Below, one piece after another: positions 34,428-46,770 of a stretch of 64,000 bases of DNA. Location of the stretch: positions 310,001-374,000 of the forward strand of contig CAJNDT010004879.1 in the NCBI GenBank assembly GCA_905221615.1, in the 5' to 3' direction. The position numbers and the translations under genes were made by a program. Position 1 is the first letter of the stretch. Every line of letters begins with the position of its first letter. A model generated the notes under the pieces. That model did not search any database, was not told the origin of the DNA, and saw nothing but the letters and a program-made list of their open reading frames with translations. Source of the DNA: Symbiodinium sp. CCMP2592. Lineage: Eukaryota > Sar > Dinophyceae > Suessiales > Symbiodiniaceae.

Positions 34428-36092
34428 ATGATGTTGGCGCACCTAAGATGCAGTAAGGAGAGGCTCAGTCCGGCTAGCAGCTTCTTGCTGTCCGTTTTGG
34501 CAAGGCAGCTGTGCTGCATCAGCGCTATCGAGGGCATTGACATGGGCCTGTTGCCGGCAGTGACCTTTGCTCTTCAGCACGACCTCCAGCTGAAACTTCC
34601 GCAGATTGGATCGATGAGCTTGGCGCAGTCAGTGGCGCAGGCCCTTGGAGCACCTGTATGGGGTGTGTTGGCAGACAGAAAAGTAGCCCGGCGAAAGACC
34701 CTGCTTGCTATTGGTGCCTTCTTTCAAGGTCTTTGCACCATAGCTTTGGGTTGGACAGAGAACTTGGCCATGATGATCATCATTCGATCTATCAACGGGG
34801 CTATGCTTGCAGGTTTGAGGCCTGTTTGCGTCGGAATCATTGCCGACACCACATCAGAGCTTTCGCGCGGCAAGATCTATGGTTACCTACAGCTTAGCGT
34901 GACAGCTGGCATGATGGTTGCCACTTCGGTTGGTACACCAATGGCTAGCGCCTCGATTTGCGGGGTTCAGGGATGGCGAATAGTCTTTGCCCTCGTAGGA
35001 GCCTTTGCTATCTTCACGTCTTTGCTCATCTCCGTCTTCATGTTCGAGGCAAGACACGAAAGAACCTGGAACAAGGAAAGTCGCAAGCGATGCAGCGGAG
35101 TCACCCAGGAGTTTGCAAAGTTCTTCGGCTACTTCCGCAAGCCAACTTTCGTCTGCCTCATCGGACAGGGGCTGTTTGGAGCCATTCCTTGGAATGCGTT
35201 CAACTATTCCACTCTCTATTTTCAAGTGGTCGGGCTACCGGAAGCTCGTGCCGCCTCGCTAACGACTGCATTTCAGGCTTGCTGTGGCATTGGAAACGTT
35301 CTTGGAGGCCAGGCCCTGTAGAGTCCATTCCGAATGCAGCCTTATCGAACAGGGACATATTCCAGACATGACATAGCAATCGGAATATGACCCCACTCTC
35401 GCCTTTACCCCGGGATTTAGTATTTGCATTGACAGTGGCGTTGGTGTCCCTGAGGTTACATCGGTGATGCTTTGGCAAGGAGGTGTCCTGAACACGGGCG
35501 CGCCTTTACGGCGAACATGTCGGTCTCCTTGGGCATTCCCTGTGTCTTCCTGATCTACATGACCCAGCCGTCCGAGGACTATCAGTACATTTGGTACTTA
35601 TCTTTGCTGGTGCTCATGGGTCTGACAGCAACTTGGTGCTTGACAGGCGTGAACTTGCCATTGCTGTCAGAAATAGTCGATCCGGCATCACGGAGCGGCA
35701 TCATGGCATGGGAGAGTGCGATGGAGGGGGCGATCGCAGCCGTTGCGGGCAATGCAGCCGTGACATTCCTGGCTAGTAGTCTCTTTGGGTACGATCTGGT
35801 CGATGCGGATCCTTCCGATGCAGCACAAAGTCGGCACAATGCGGAATCGCTTGGCAAAGCTTTGGCTTTGACATCAGTGTTGCCATGGACCCTTTGCCTG
35901 ATCTGTTATATCTTCATGCATTGGGCATTCCCTTATGACAGGCGGATTATTCTGGCAGAAAGGGAGAGATACAGGGATCAGCAGGGCAGACTATTGACAG
36001 GTTCTACGATGGTCAGTGAGGATCAACTTGAACTCTGTCAAGAAGACGAGGAGGACGAGAACCTCGAATACCTGCCCTCTGTCGGCTGCTAG
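34428..36092 (+). CDS. Major facilitator superfamily transporter, two exons
   Basis: Exons 34428-35307 and 35455-36092 join in frame to 505 codons plus stop, a normal MFS length. The first exon begins MMLAHLRC and carries about six to seven hydrophobic segments. It shows the MFS signature after TM2 (GAPVWGVLADRKVARR), an Arg in TM4 (IIRSINGAMLAGLRP) and a charged middle loop (EARHERTWNKESRKRC). The join rebuilds LGGYIGDALARRCPEHGR, the second loop motif of the family. The second exon holds the remaining membrane segments and an acidic C-terminus (ELCQEDEEDENLEY). The 147-bp intron starts with GC and ends GAG|G. The layout resembles spinster-like and related eukaryotic transporters, but the substrate cannot be inferred. 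Earlier 5' exons are possible. Confidence 0.9.
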
Positions 36093-36094
36093 CT

Positions 36095-36737
36095 GCTAGC
36101 TGCTGTCAGCCAAATGCTGTAGCATAATACACAATTCAACGGGCAAAGCATGCTGCAGGCCTTAGCTCCTTGTAGCGTGAGTTTAAAGACGCTGCTAAGC
36201 GCGCAGCACTTGAAGCGACAGTCGAAGGCCGCATCAAGGTGAGCATGAGTGTTGTGTGATGCAGCATGCCATCAGAGAGACGTAGCATAGCAGTGGCGGA
36301 GGTGGGCACTTGAAAGTTCCGCTGCAGTCCCATGCCTCGCAGCTGTTTCCTGTTGCTTTAGTCATTCGACAATGCTGCCTCGATCATGTCAGCAGTCATG
36401 GCTGGTTGCATCTTGGCCCAGAGCACTGGCAGAGGGCGTGATGCTCCGAGAAACGCAACTTGCACAGTACTATCTCAGGCAGCATTGTTTGCACTGGCGT
36501 GGGCAGAGCGGAGAACAGTCCCCAACCAGCTGCGTTTCTTGAACCGAAATACTGTATGCCAGGAGCGACTAGAGTCCCTTGCCCGCTTAGTCAGGTGTTG
36601 GGACGTTCCTGTCCGGGCTACGACCACATCCCCTCACCGGTGAAGACTTCCGCCCGACCGCAACCCGCGACTCGTCAAACAAAGCATGTCGTTGACATCT
36701 GTGGCAATTGCAGCTGAGCACAAGACAGCCTTGTGCT
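36095..36737. other. Short gap between transporter and mosaic locus
   Basis: No motif was found. Leader exons of the mosaic locus, including any signal peptide, may lie here but were not identified. Confidence 0.4.
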
Positions 36738-39700
36738 GGCAAGGGGAGTTTGTCGACCTCATGAAGCACAGCACTCCCTTTGGTGACGGTTTGGAGAACG
36801 GCATTGTCGGCGACAATGCCAGCTGGGTCCACTACAACTGGCCTGAGGACTAAGACCAGTGGCATGTTTCACTTTCAACACGCGCTCGCTGCCTTTCTGC
36901 TGAGCCACTCCCAGGGCTTCGAAGTCGAGTTCCGACGCGACGGCTACCCTCGTTCGCTGCCGAACTTCACCATGTTCGGTGCTCTCGCCGCAATTGCATT
37001 GCATCCCGTAGGCCACGCGCGATGCATGTTCGAACGCTCAGGATCGTTAAGGCAGAGCTCTGTCAAAGCCACCATCGGCCTCGGCGGTGCCTTCGTGGAG
37101 GACGGCGAGTATGCGTGGGCCCTGTGTGCTTCTTCACTGTGCCACACGCGTCTGGTGATGGGCTCATGCGCGCCCATCTTGCCTACCGCAAGGTTGCCAC
37201 GTGGCAAGGCAGCGGCAACATTTCGTGGGAAGGAGATGCTGAGTTTCTGCGCATGGAGGACAGTGGGATTCAGACTGCCCGAATCTTCCAGATTCAGACT
37301 GTCAGACTGGAGACCTTCAGGATGCCAACACTGCCAGAGTCCTGGTCCGACCAAAGAGTGGTATCTTGGCGCAGTGACCCCGACGGGGGTGCTCAGCACC
37401 GAGCAAAGCTGGGTTACTCAAGACCTAAGGTGTAATTGTGCGAGTTTTTCAGACGGACGAAGCCGATCCACTTCATGGGATCTCCTTGACCCCGGCCGCA
37501 CAGCCGCACATAGCTGCGCCACCAAGTCAGATTCATCGATCCGTCGAGCACATCCTGAGGTTGAATATCAGCACAACGCGACTGAGCAGCTTTTTCATCC
37601 TCGCTTTCTGCAGATGTTGAACGGCACCGCCGTACTGCGCTTTGCCAGTTGGCAGATGATCGAGCCTTAGCAAAAGAGAAAGTGTGCGAGATTGCCGACA
37701 GAAAATTCGAAACCCAGTGTAGGATGTGAAATCTCAACCGTGCCTCGGCGGCCGAAGCCGTGGCGAATTTACGGCCAAAGCCAAACCGGTCTGTCGGGAA
37801 TGCACTTGAATGCACAGTTTGAGCACGGGGGAACTATGGGGAACCCAGCAGCCTAGAGGACAGGGTCAGCTCCCTCTTCCAAAGTAGGTACTGGTCACCA
37901 TGAACAATTGCCAAGCCCTGCTGCATAGGCTCAGAAGCCAATGTAGCTCTGCCATGTCTCAGGATGCTTGGAATCACGATGGTTCTCTAACTCGCAGCTG
38001 GGAGAATCGAACGCTTCCAACGGATCAGACGCAAGCAGGCTGGTTCTGGATCCGGCATCTCTAGTTGCTCCTGTGAAGATGCTGGATACGTTTCGGTTGC
38101 AGGTCCATTCGGAGTTTGTGTGGAGTACATGGTGGAATTGGCCAACAGACTTGGAGCGCGCCCATGGTTCTCGATGCCAAAGGTCGGAGAATTCGTTCGG
38201 ACGCACACGCATGCGCTTGTCATCGCCTGTGCGGTGTCACTGTGTCTTAGCTACGTTGGAGTGCAATTATATTGCATTTTCCACGCCCTGTCCACGACGC
38301 ACGTCTCCTTGTTTCAATGTTCCCCGTTCGACTTGCTTGAGCTCGTTCAAGTTGTAATCAAGTCCAGCGTGTGCACGCCGTCGGTGGCATGGCGAGGCCG
38401 TGGAGACTGAGCCTGATAGTGTCGATTCATATGCCAGAGAGTTTGCCTCCTGGCATAAGATCCTAAAATGTGAAGCGGCCGTTTGATGGACTCCCGCGAG
38501 CATTTTGAACTAAGGCGCTGCTGGTAAATCGGAGCTTGATTGACCGGCTGAAGGTCTATGTGGAGTACAGATCTTGTTGCCTCAATGGCTTGGCGCCTGG
38601 GTGGGACTCACAGGCCCTGCACACCATGATTTCGCATCGCAGTGTCCTGTTGCGTGTTAAAGCCGGTAGCGTCTTCACTACTCCCACTAGGCTGCACAGC
38701 CAGCTACCGCTAACTCTGTCTCTGACGGCGACGGGACGCGCGCAGATTCCTGCGACCTCTAATTTGCTAATTGCTTGTATATTGCCTCCTCCCGATACTC
38801 CGCACGATGGTGGCAAGCTAGAAGAGGTTGCGATCCTTACTGAAGTGGAGGCTTTTCGGAAGTTGGAATGGGGAATCAGGCTTGTAAGGACCTTGCCTGT
38901 CCCAATAATGACATGTCTCGAGTTTTTGAAAGGTCTGTGCGGTTTTGGCAAGAGCTGTCTGGCGAACTAACCCTACCCTCAATATCTACAGTATGCCACT
39001 CCTCTGTCCCCATTGCTGGTTCACATTCCGTCTCATCTTGCAAGACGTCCGGTTCTCGATGTGCATGACCTCATTACACGTGAGATGGTTTGGATCAGCT
39101 TGGGCGGCTAGATGGACCGCACACCTCAAACTGTGCGCGAAAAGATCAGCGAGCTTGGCGCTGTCTGTTAAACGTGCTCTCTGTGCCCATCAGCTCCGCC
39201 CGGCTGCGCAGGAAAACGCGGTACAATCGCTGACTCTGTGGAAAAGCTGGGAGCAAGCAGGCTTTGACCCAGAGCGAGTCATCAACGACTTTCGGCTGAG
39301 ACTGGCCGCAGAAGTGAAGGCTCCAAGTTCTGCCATCAGAAGACGTTTTGTCCAAGGTCATCTCTTCGCTTCAGCAGCTGGACAAGTTTGGTACCGATGT
39401 TACATCGGTGGAAGCTGCTGCAATTGAAGCTTCGTCGCTCTGTTGGCAATGGAGTGCAGGAGAAAGATCCTGTGTCCCGAGTGATCACTTAAGACGGTGC
39501 AGTACCGATTCCAACGGCTCCGCGGTCAACATTTTCGATCCAATTTGCCAAGCTGCCTCTGCCCAGGTTTTCAGACATCTGCAAGTACGGCGAGACGCCC
39601 TGTACTGACTTCAACTCAATGGAGGCACCTCTGCAATGAACAGGGAAGGGCAAGCGGCATAGGCGAAGCATCAGGAACTCAATGAGGAGCGTGTTGCTTT

Positions 39701-42700
39701 ATGAGCAATGTCGGCACACTGGTCTCGGGTTTGAGGCCAGCAGGGCTTATGGAGCCCTGACCCCTGCTGAACTTATCGATGCTGTTATTCGGCCCGCCAT
39801 GCTCAAGGAGGAAGCTGCCGCTTGGATCCGATGGCATCACCTGTGTGATGACTTGTGCTGACTTAGCAGTGTTGATTGCTGTCCACAGCCCCGCCAGCCT
39901 CGTCCCGCCGTGGCAGCCTTTGTAGTTTGCTCTGTCGCCTCCCGTTTCTTCAACTGCACGGGGGCGGTCGCCACGTGTAGCACTGCAGATAAGCGCAGAT
40001 GCCACAAATCAAGATGTGATTGTGCGCGTTCGTGCGGGCCGGAGAGGGGACGGGCGTGCTGGCCTGACGAACTCACCACAACTGAAGTCGACGTTGTTGA
40101 AGTATTCAGGCAGTATTCAGGTGTACTCAGGATATTATTCAGGACGTCTGTGGTTTTACAAGGGTTGGCATGTCGTACAGCAGCCGAAAAGCCAACAACG
40201 TCCAAGGAGATCAACCGTCGAGTTCAACAAGCTCTACATTATGGCTTCGAGACCCTTCCTTGCACGTAGTGCCACCAACAAGAGCCGACCGCGTCCAACT
40301 TAAGTTGCAGCCTGTCAGCAACACCGATCCCCTTGGCACGAAAATAACATGATGTGCTTGTCCCCGTTGCAAGATTCAAGTGCGGCAAATAGGCCACATT
40401 GGCCAAAGGACCAGCAAACACCTGCGTCAAGCGTCCGACACATACAAGCATCGAGCAAAAAGTAAAAAGCACTTGCAGCACTGTCGGAGAACCAAGATCT
40501 CGTACTCAACACAGGTGCGCGGATTCCGGCACCAGTGTAGTTAAGGAATTGGGAGCTGCAGGTAGTTTAAATCTGCTTCTGTCCCGGAGCAGATCAGATG
40601 GTTTTGGGCTTGGGGGTTAGGCTTTAGAGCGGCCCTGTGATGTGATATGTGTGGTTCTCTGTTCTGGGCCCTCAACAACCCGGTGCACACTGGGACCTGA
40701 TTTGCTACATACAAATAGGACGAGTGGGTCCGCCTCCGTGATTTCGGGCTCTGCCTTCGTAAATGGCCCAAATCGCCTCCCAAATTGCAAGCGCAGTCGG
40801 ATCTTGCCTTGGTTTGATCGGATCCAGGATCATTGCATTCAACGCGCTACCCTTGATATCTGCGCCAGCCCAAGTCATTCGCAAGCAGCGTGCGGCCTCA
40901 TGCCACTCAAAGGTAGGGCTTTCCTAGGCCCGTGGCTATGGGCACCGCGGAAATCTCAACTGGGCCCTGAGATGCGAGAGCTGCTTGATGAGAACCCTTG
41001 GACGGCGCTATGGCCGCGGGTGCGCCCAGCGGGACTAAGGGAGATTTGGGACTGTAGAGTCCAGCAGGTAGCAACCACATCGGGGCGGGATGACGCTGCA
41101 TGCCGAGAGAGCTTCGCAACAGCCTGCAGGGAGCAGGCGCAGCTGGCAGATGGTGGCTGGGTGTTTGAGGCCGACGCCAGAGCCAATGTCAAGAGACACG
41201 GCTTGTGAAAGCTCGGTCAGGCGGACTTTGTCGCTTACAAAGGCTACCAGGGACTTTTGGAGGAGGACAGGGCACAAGACAGCAATGGCAAGCTTGGCAG
41301 CAAATAGCTCGAAAGGGACCACACGACGAATTCCACGCTGACAGCCCGCACCGCTGAGGTGCATATTGGCTGCATGGTTCACCCGACCAGGCAAAAGCAC
41401 ACTGCTTGAACATGTGCCTCGACCAATTGGACGTTCTAGAGCAAAGCTACAAAATAGGACTGCATTTCCATACCTGCTTCAACTTCAGGATGTGTCAACA
41501 CACCCTTGTGTCTTCGTCTTCTAATGTCGCACAAAAAGCTTTTCTTGAATAAGAAAAAGATCGCTACTGGGGCAGACTCGTTCTCAGTTCAGCCTGATCG
41601 ACGCCCCATGTAGGCCTTGATCTGCGCGACTATCCCTTAGCTGCATACTCCATGAACCATCCAGACTCTTCACAGAAGGAACGCTACCTCTACCGCAGCA
41701 GCGTAGACCTTCACATTTGTGTGTGTGTGTGTGTGACGAGTTGCCCTCAGACTAAGCTCTCCTTTTGCTTCGGTGGTATGCCCGAAGTGTCAAGCACGGC
41801 AACTTGTGTTGAAATACCTTCACTACGTAAGAACTCTGCTGGGGTTACAGGCCTTCAGACTCGGCAGCACGTGAATCATACGAATCGGCTGAATCCGCAG
41901 ACTGTGGTTTTCGACCGGTGTCGTCACCTCTTGCGATGGACAGAGGAAGGCTCCGTCTTATGCGTACTTCTTGATTCCAGGTCCAACTCTGGCAGTTGTG
42001 ATGGCTTCATCTACATTAGAAGCGGCGAATGGAGCTGTGGAGCTGCTTTGGCATAACATGACTACAGATAGAATCAATACCCCCGTCGACATGCGTAGCT
42101 TGTGAGAATGTTCCTTTTCGTGAAGATATGCAGGAGCTCTGTGTTTTCCTTCATCACAATCTCTCTTCTGACCGAATAACCCGGTGTTGCAAGCTTCCAC
42201 TTTGCATTCATTTGAACCGCTGCGTGAGGTCGGGAATGACTATCGCTACGGCGATTGCTCGACTCCAGGGACTGCGTATTTCTTCAAGCGGAATCGGCTC
42301 GGGGAAGGTTCCCGTATGCCTCCGACAGAATGCTCTGCATTTACTGCTCATGATGATCCATATGACCGTTGTGGCGCCCCATCACGAATTGACAGCTACT
42401 TCAAAGTGGATGCCCAGATTCCAGGCCGGGCTCCTTCAATGACAGCGTGCCGTAGAACGGTGGTGTCTTTGCGCAGCCAGCACATTGACATACTTCTTCA
42501 GGTGGGTTTGTCGATGCGGCTGCTGCAGATCTTGGAGCCCGTGATGAGTGCCAGACTTCGCGACGACCTTAGCTGTTCAGCGATGTACAGCAGAACAGCT
42601 CACTTTCCAGTGGTCTATGAGTCTATGGGTTGCCGGAGTAGAGCGGCCATTGACGAGACTTAGTAGGCGCAGCCAGCTATGCGCGCGAGAACGCCTGGCT

Positions 42701-43560
42701 CATCAAAAGAGTGTTTGAAGTAGGCCATGAATCAGCACACCTGTTCGAAGTCCGAGGTGCGATCATGCCTATGAGTCTGAGCACTGGGACCCACCCGCTG
42801 CAGGCACGGTTGAAGCTTGCCCGCGACGTTTTGCAACTCACGCTTGCAGGCCTCACCTTAGACGAGCTTCGAGCATTATTGCCTGGCATCATCGCAGCCG
42901 CAGCTGCTGAGCAGAGCCTGGAGAACAACATGACCGTTTCTTCTCGTCTGTCCCTTTTTCCTCTGCACTGAACGCGCTCCAGGGTTGTCTGAGTCCAGAG
43001 CTCATAGACAGGATCGCTGCTTTCCGAGAGCCGGCAATGGAAGATTTGATGCTCGAGTACCTGGAGCGGTTGCGTCAGATGGGCTTCTCCACGGTCGTCG
43101 GTGCCAGAGCTAAGCTTCAAGCGTCTGTGCAATCACGAGATGTGGATGATGTGGATTGCAGATGCGTGCAGGGGGCCAGATGGTGCGAGAAGCCAGGAGC
43201 TGTTGGTCAGGATCCGCCACGTTAGCATGCGGCATGTCGAGGAGAGAGTTAATGCCCACGAGAAGCGGTTCGCAGGTTTGCCGTATTCTGACTCTGGCTC
43301 AGGAGGAAAAGCTTGCGGACAAGCTTCAGTCATGCTACACTGGGACGATGACAGCCCCATTCGACGCGCTTTGTCGGGCTACGTGCAGGGACGGAGAGCG
43401 GCTCTACCCATTCCTGCGGATGCACCCACGCCATGTCCGCAGAAGTGCATCCATGGCATCTGCGAGCAGGGCAGTTGCAAGTGCTGGAAAGGAGTCGTGG
43501 GCTCTGTTGGTGGTGACTACTGCTTCGCCTGTGGTGCTGGCAGTGCTTTGCAGTGCGTGC
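36738..43560 (+). CDS. GH-like mosaic, module 1 (diverged), with EGF-like tail
   Basis: First of three copies of a carbohydrate-active-like unit, read in many short exons. Segments in order: GEFVDLMKHS (36738-36846), FRRDGYPRSLP (about 36930), VATWQGSGNISWEGDAEF (about 37190-37255), QLFHPRFLQMLNG with FASWQMIEP (37565-37669), HDGSLTRSWENRTLPTDQ (about 37975), VEYMVELANRLGARPWFSMP (38120-38183), DSVDSYAREFASW (38415-38455), LIDRLKVYVEY (about 38530), FERSVRFWQELSGE (about 38925), ALTPAELIDAVI (39740-39800), and MEDLMLEYLERLRQMGF (43035-43090). The end is an EGF-like repeat (CPQKCIHGICEQGSCKCW, 43433-43486). The unit resembles bacterial proteins of clan GH-A type, acting outside the cell. The Asn-Glu motif after VEY, present in modules 2 and 3, was not found here, so module 1 may be inactive. 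The stretch 40.0-42.9 kb is mostly unassigned. Confidence 0.65.
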
Positions 43561-43699
43561 AAGCCTGGCAGTGGCTCTGTGAGCGTAACTCAGGCCAGTG
43601 GTGCCGACTGTTCTCGGCTCGCAGCCCTAGAATGCCATCGTGGTCGCAAGCTGGGCTTGTCACTTTCAGGCGTGAGCTATTGGACGAGGCTGGACAAAG

Positions 43700-46600
43700 G
43701 CCAAACTAGATGCCAATGTGAACTGCAGCCTTTCGATATCTTTCGATGTCGATGTGTCATTGAGTACAGTGCACCTAGTGAGGGAATGGCAGTTTGTCGA
43801 CGTCTTCAAAAATGCGCTCCAGCTGGATTGGATGTTCGGATCTGTACGAGCTTCCACGGTGTGTTCTCGTATCAAAGGTGGGCCAATGGCAGGCGCAGGA
43901 GTTCACGTCCTACACCTGGAATACAGGCCTGGTGAGACTCGATCATGCGACCGGCAGCAGAGTCTGTCTGTAGCAGGCAGCAATTTATCTTTCAGGGCTG
44001 ATGGATATCCTGCCCGGCTCCTTATCAACCAGGTTGCGCAACTGTTGACAGCTCCTTGAACCGCAGTTGCAATGCCGTGCGAGACTTCATGCCCGTGTGG
44101 CCATGTGTGAAAGACTTGTCCGCAGTGGCGGTAGCTAGTGTCTGACATGTTATTTGTGCATGAGGTGCGCGATGTCGAGAAGCACTACACGGATGGCTGG
44201 TATACGGTCCTTTACGACGGTGAGGGCATCCTAGAGTTTAACATGGACGTGACGTCAGTCCATCGTGAATCCCGAAATCGGATTCGAATCTATGTGAATC
44301 TGACGACCTCTATGAACAATGGCATTGGCATACGCGTGTCAGATACACGTGAAGATGACCCCGTCAGGCACAGCTTCCGAAAAAATCCAAAAGGACACAG
44401 TCTTGTGACTTAATGTCAAGTCGTGAAATGGAGTGTGCACTGATGGAAGGAACATTCGAGTCATCACGCCTGGCTTCGAAGAGATATACGACACCTCTCC
44501 ATTCCACCCCGCCTTCCTTGCCAGCCTGGAAGGCTTCTCCGTTCTTAGGTTTATGGACTGGATGCATGCCAACAGCGACAAGACACCTTTTGAATGGGAC
44601 ACTCGTCGACAAACGCAAACAGCAAGCGTGACTGCAGGATCCTAGTGACCTAGTGAGCTTCACTTCCCTTCCTGCGAGACGGCTGCTCTCTGTAAGGTCG
44701 AGCGTGTGACACCAAACTACTACACACAAGGCTCCGATCCTGGGGTAAGTTTGGAGTACATGGTGCGCCTGTCGAACGAAGTCGGGGCGGAACCCTGGTT
44801 TTCGTTACCTGTTAATGCAACCGACAACTACATCGAGCACTTCATGTCCTTCATCTCTGAAACTTGGACTGCAAGAAAGGGGTCGAGTGCATCGATCATG
44901 GTCATCTGATCGTTAGCTCTGAGCAGCGAGGAGCATCTCCGGCCGGATCTGGGCGTCTATATCGAGCTCGGCAACGAAGCCTGGCATCCCGGTTTTTTTG
45001 GAGGGCAATGGGCACAGCAGCAAGGAGCTGCGGAAGGACTGTCCCAGCTCTGTTGGTATGCGAAGCGCTCCGGCGAGATGGCCAAAATTGCCAAAGGGGT
45101 AATTAACGGCACAGGGCGGGAACTGACGGTTGTCGCCGGAAGCCAGTCTTCAAACTATGACGCAACGGCTCAGCTCCTGCAGTGCGAAGGCATCAACGAG
45201 ACAGATGCCATCGGCCTGGGTCCGTATTTCAACGGGTACAACATTCTCCCAGATCCAGATGCTTATCTAGATCTAGTGTTGGAGACCTACGAGAATGAAG
45301 TCAGCACTGCACTGCAGCGGGTGCGTGAGCACAAGGCGGTACTGCGAGGAACCCACTTCAAGCTGTTGGCTTACGAGGCGGGTCCAGCCGGGGAAGGCGA
45401 TGGCAGTGCCGACGACCTGGCGATTCAGGCACACCGAAACTCCAAGATGAAGGATATCCTTGCCAAATACCTGCAGGCACTCGACCAAGAGTTTGATTTG
45501 ATGGTTTACTTTGCGAGCTGCGGCAGGCCGTCAAGGTATGGCTCCTGGGGGATGATCGAAGCAATGGATCAGCCGAGGGAAGCTGCTGTGAAGTATCAAG
45601 CTGTGCAGAACTTCCTGGCGAATCGAACGCAGCCGCTCCCTTCGTCGTGCCAGTACGAGGAGCCGGACTGTGCAGGTGCTGAAGGCTGCTCAGGCCCGAG
45701 AAAATTGAAAGTTCATACGTCGCATAAGCCACATACTTGCGCACGTGCACTTGGCAGACTGCCCAAGTGCATCTTTGCCAGTGCTCCAGGTAAAGGCCTT
45801 TGTGGGGCAGACGATGTGTGCTACTGCTACCGTGGTTATTCTGGCACCAGCTGTTTGGATGCTTCTTTCACGGACTACTCATCTTGCGGCTACCGCTGCA
45901 CATTCGATCAAGGGCTCTGCGAAGTGTCCGCCGCTTGCCTCAACCTGCTGTGCTTTGCCGCGTCAGGGATGTCGACTCCTCGTGCTCGCAAGAGTCTCTG
46001 CGATTAGTGACTAGGAGAGTACAGGAAAATCAAAGCTCTAATTTATGCACGTTCCTTAGCTTGCCAGCGACCAGAGAGTGCCAAAGGAAATCATCGGCAA
46101 TGCTAGAAGTTGGCACTGCAACTGCCGTGAAGAGTACAGTGGCGGCAAGTGTTCCAGATTCCAGTGCTCCAACGGCTGCAATCAGAGAGGCCACTGCATT
46201 GCCAGCGGTGTTTGCAGCTGCACCTCGGCACAGCAAGCCTCCTTCGTTTCCGTTTAAGTGCAGACCACGGCGCCGTAGCAGCTGCACGCCGGAGGTTTCC
46301 GTGGATTTCGCGGCAGTGAGTGTGAAATCGACTGCGGATGTGGGCATCACGGTCAGTGCGATGCCAACAATGATGCACATCTAATTTGTCCTGACTGTTT
46401 CTAACTATCATGGGCTTTGTTGCCTTTACGGCGGATGGTCTGGTTAATAATAGGCATGCAGAGGTTATGTGTCTTCCCATGATTTACGACTTGCTGTGAA
46501 CACGACGCTAAGGAGTGCATTTGTGACCAGGGGTGGCGAAGGTCCACTACGGCTGGCTGTGAATGGGATTGTGCTACCGCTGACACACTCGGCTGCAGTG

Positions 46601-46770
46601 GCCCAGGCTGGCAGTGGCAGTTGCTTGCTACTGTATGCTGTTCGGTGCCCATTCTCTGCTGTACTGTGCAAGGCCAGAGCGCCTGTGCATCGTGCAGTTA
46701 TGGGACCTGTGTCGATGGAACCTGTCGTTGCTGGGCGGGCGCTCATGGCCCTTCTTGCGCTGATCTCGAT
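43700..46770 (+). CDS. GH-like mosaic, module 2 with EGF-like repeats
   Basis: Best preserved module. Order: WQFVDVFKNALQLDWMF (43785-43845), FRADGYPARLL (about 44000), WYTVLYDGEGILEFNMDV (44193-44250), NIRVITPGFEEIYDTSPFHP (44445-44505), LRFMDWMHANS (about 44545), YMVRLSNEVGAEPWFSLP (44757-44810). A long exon (about 44925-45690) has VYIELGNEAWHPGFFGGQWA, SGEMAKIAKGVINGT, DAIGLGPYFNGYN, LLAYEAG, and FASCGRPSRYGSWGMIEAMD. The Asn-Glu of GNEAW and the Glu of AYEAG sit where the acid/base and nucleophile would be in a clan GH-A fold (inference). Five Cys-rich EGF-like stretches follow at about 45765-45870, 46140-46240, 46280-46370, 46490-46600 and 46660-46760, each in a different frame as expected for separate exons. 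The likely role is a secreted or surface glycan-active or adhesive protein. Substrate unknown. Confidence 0.75.
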
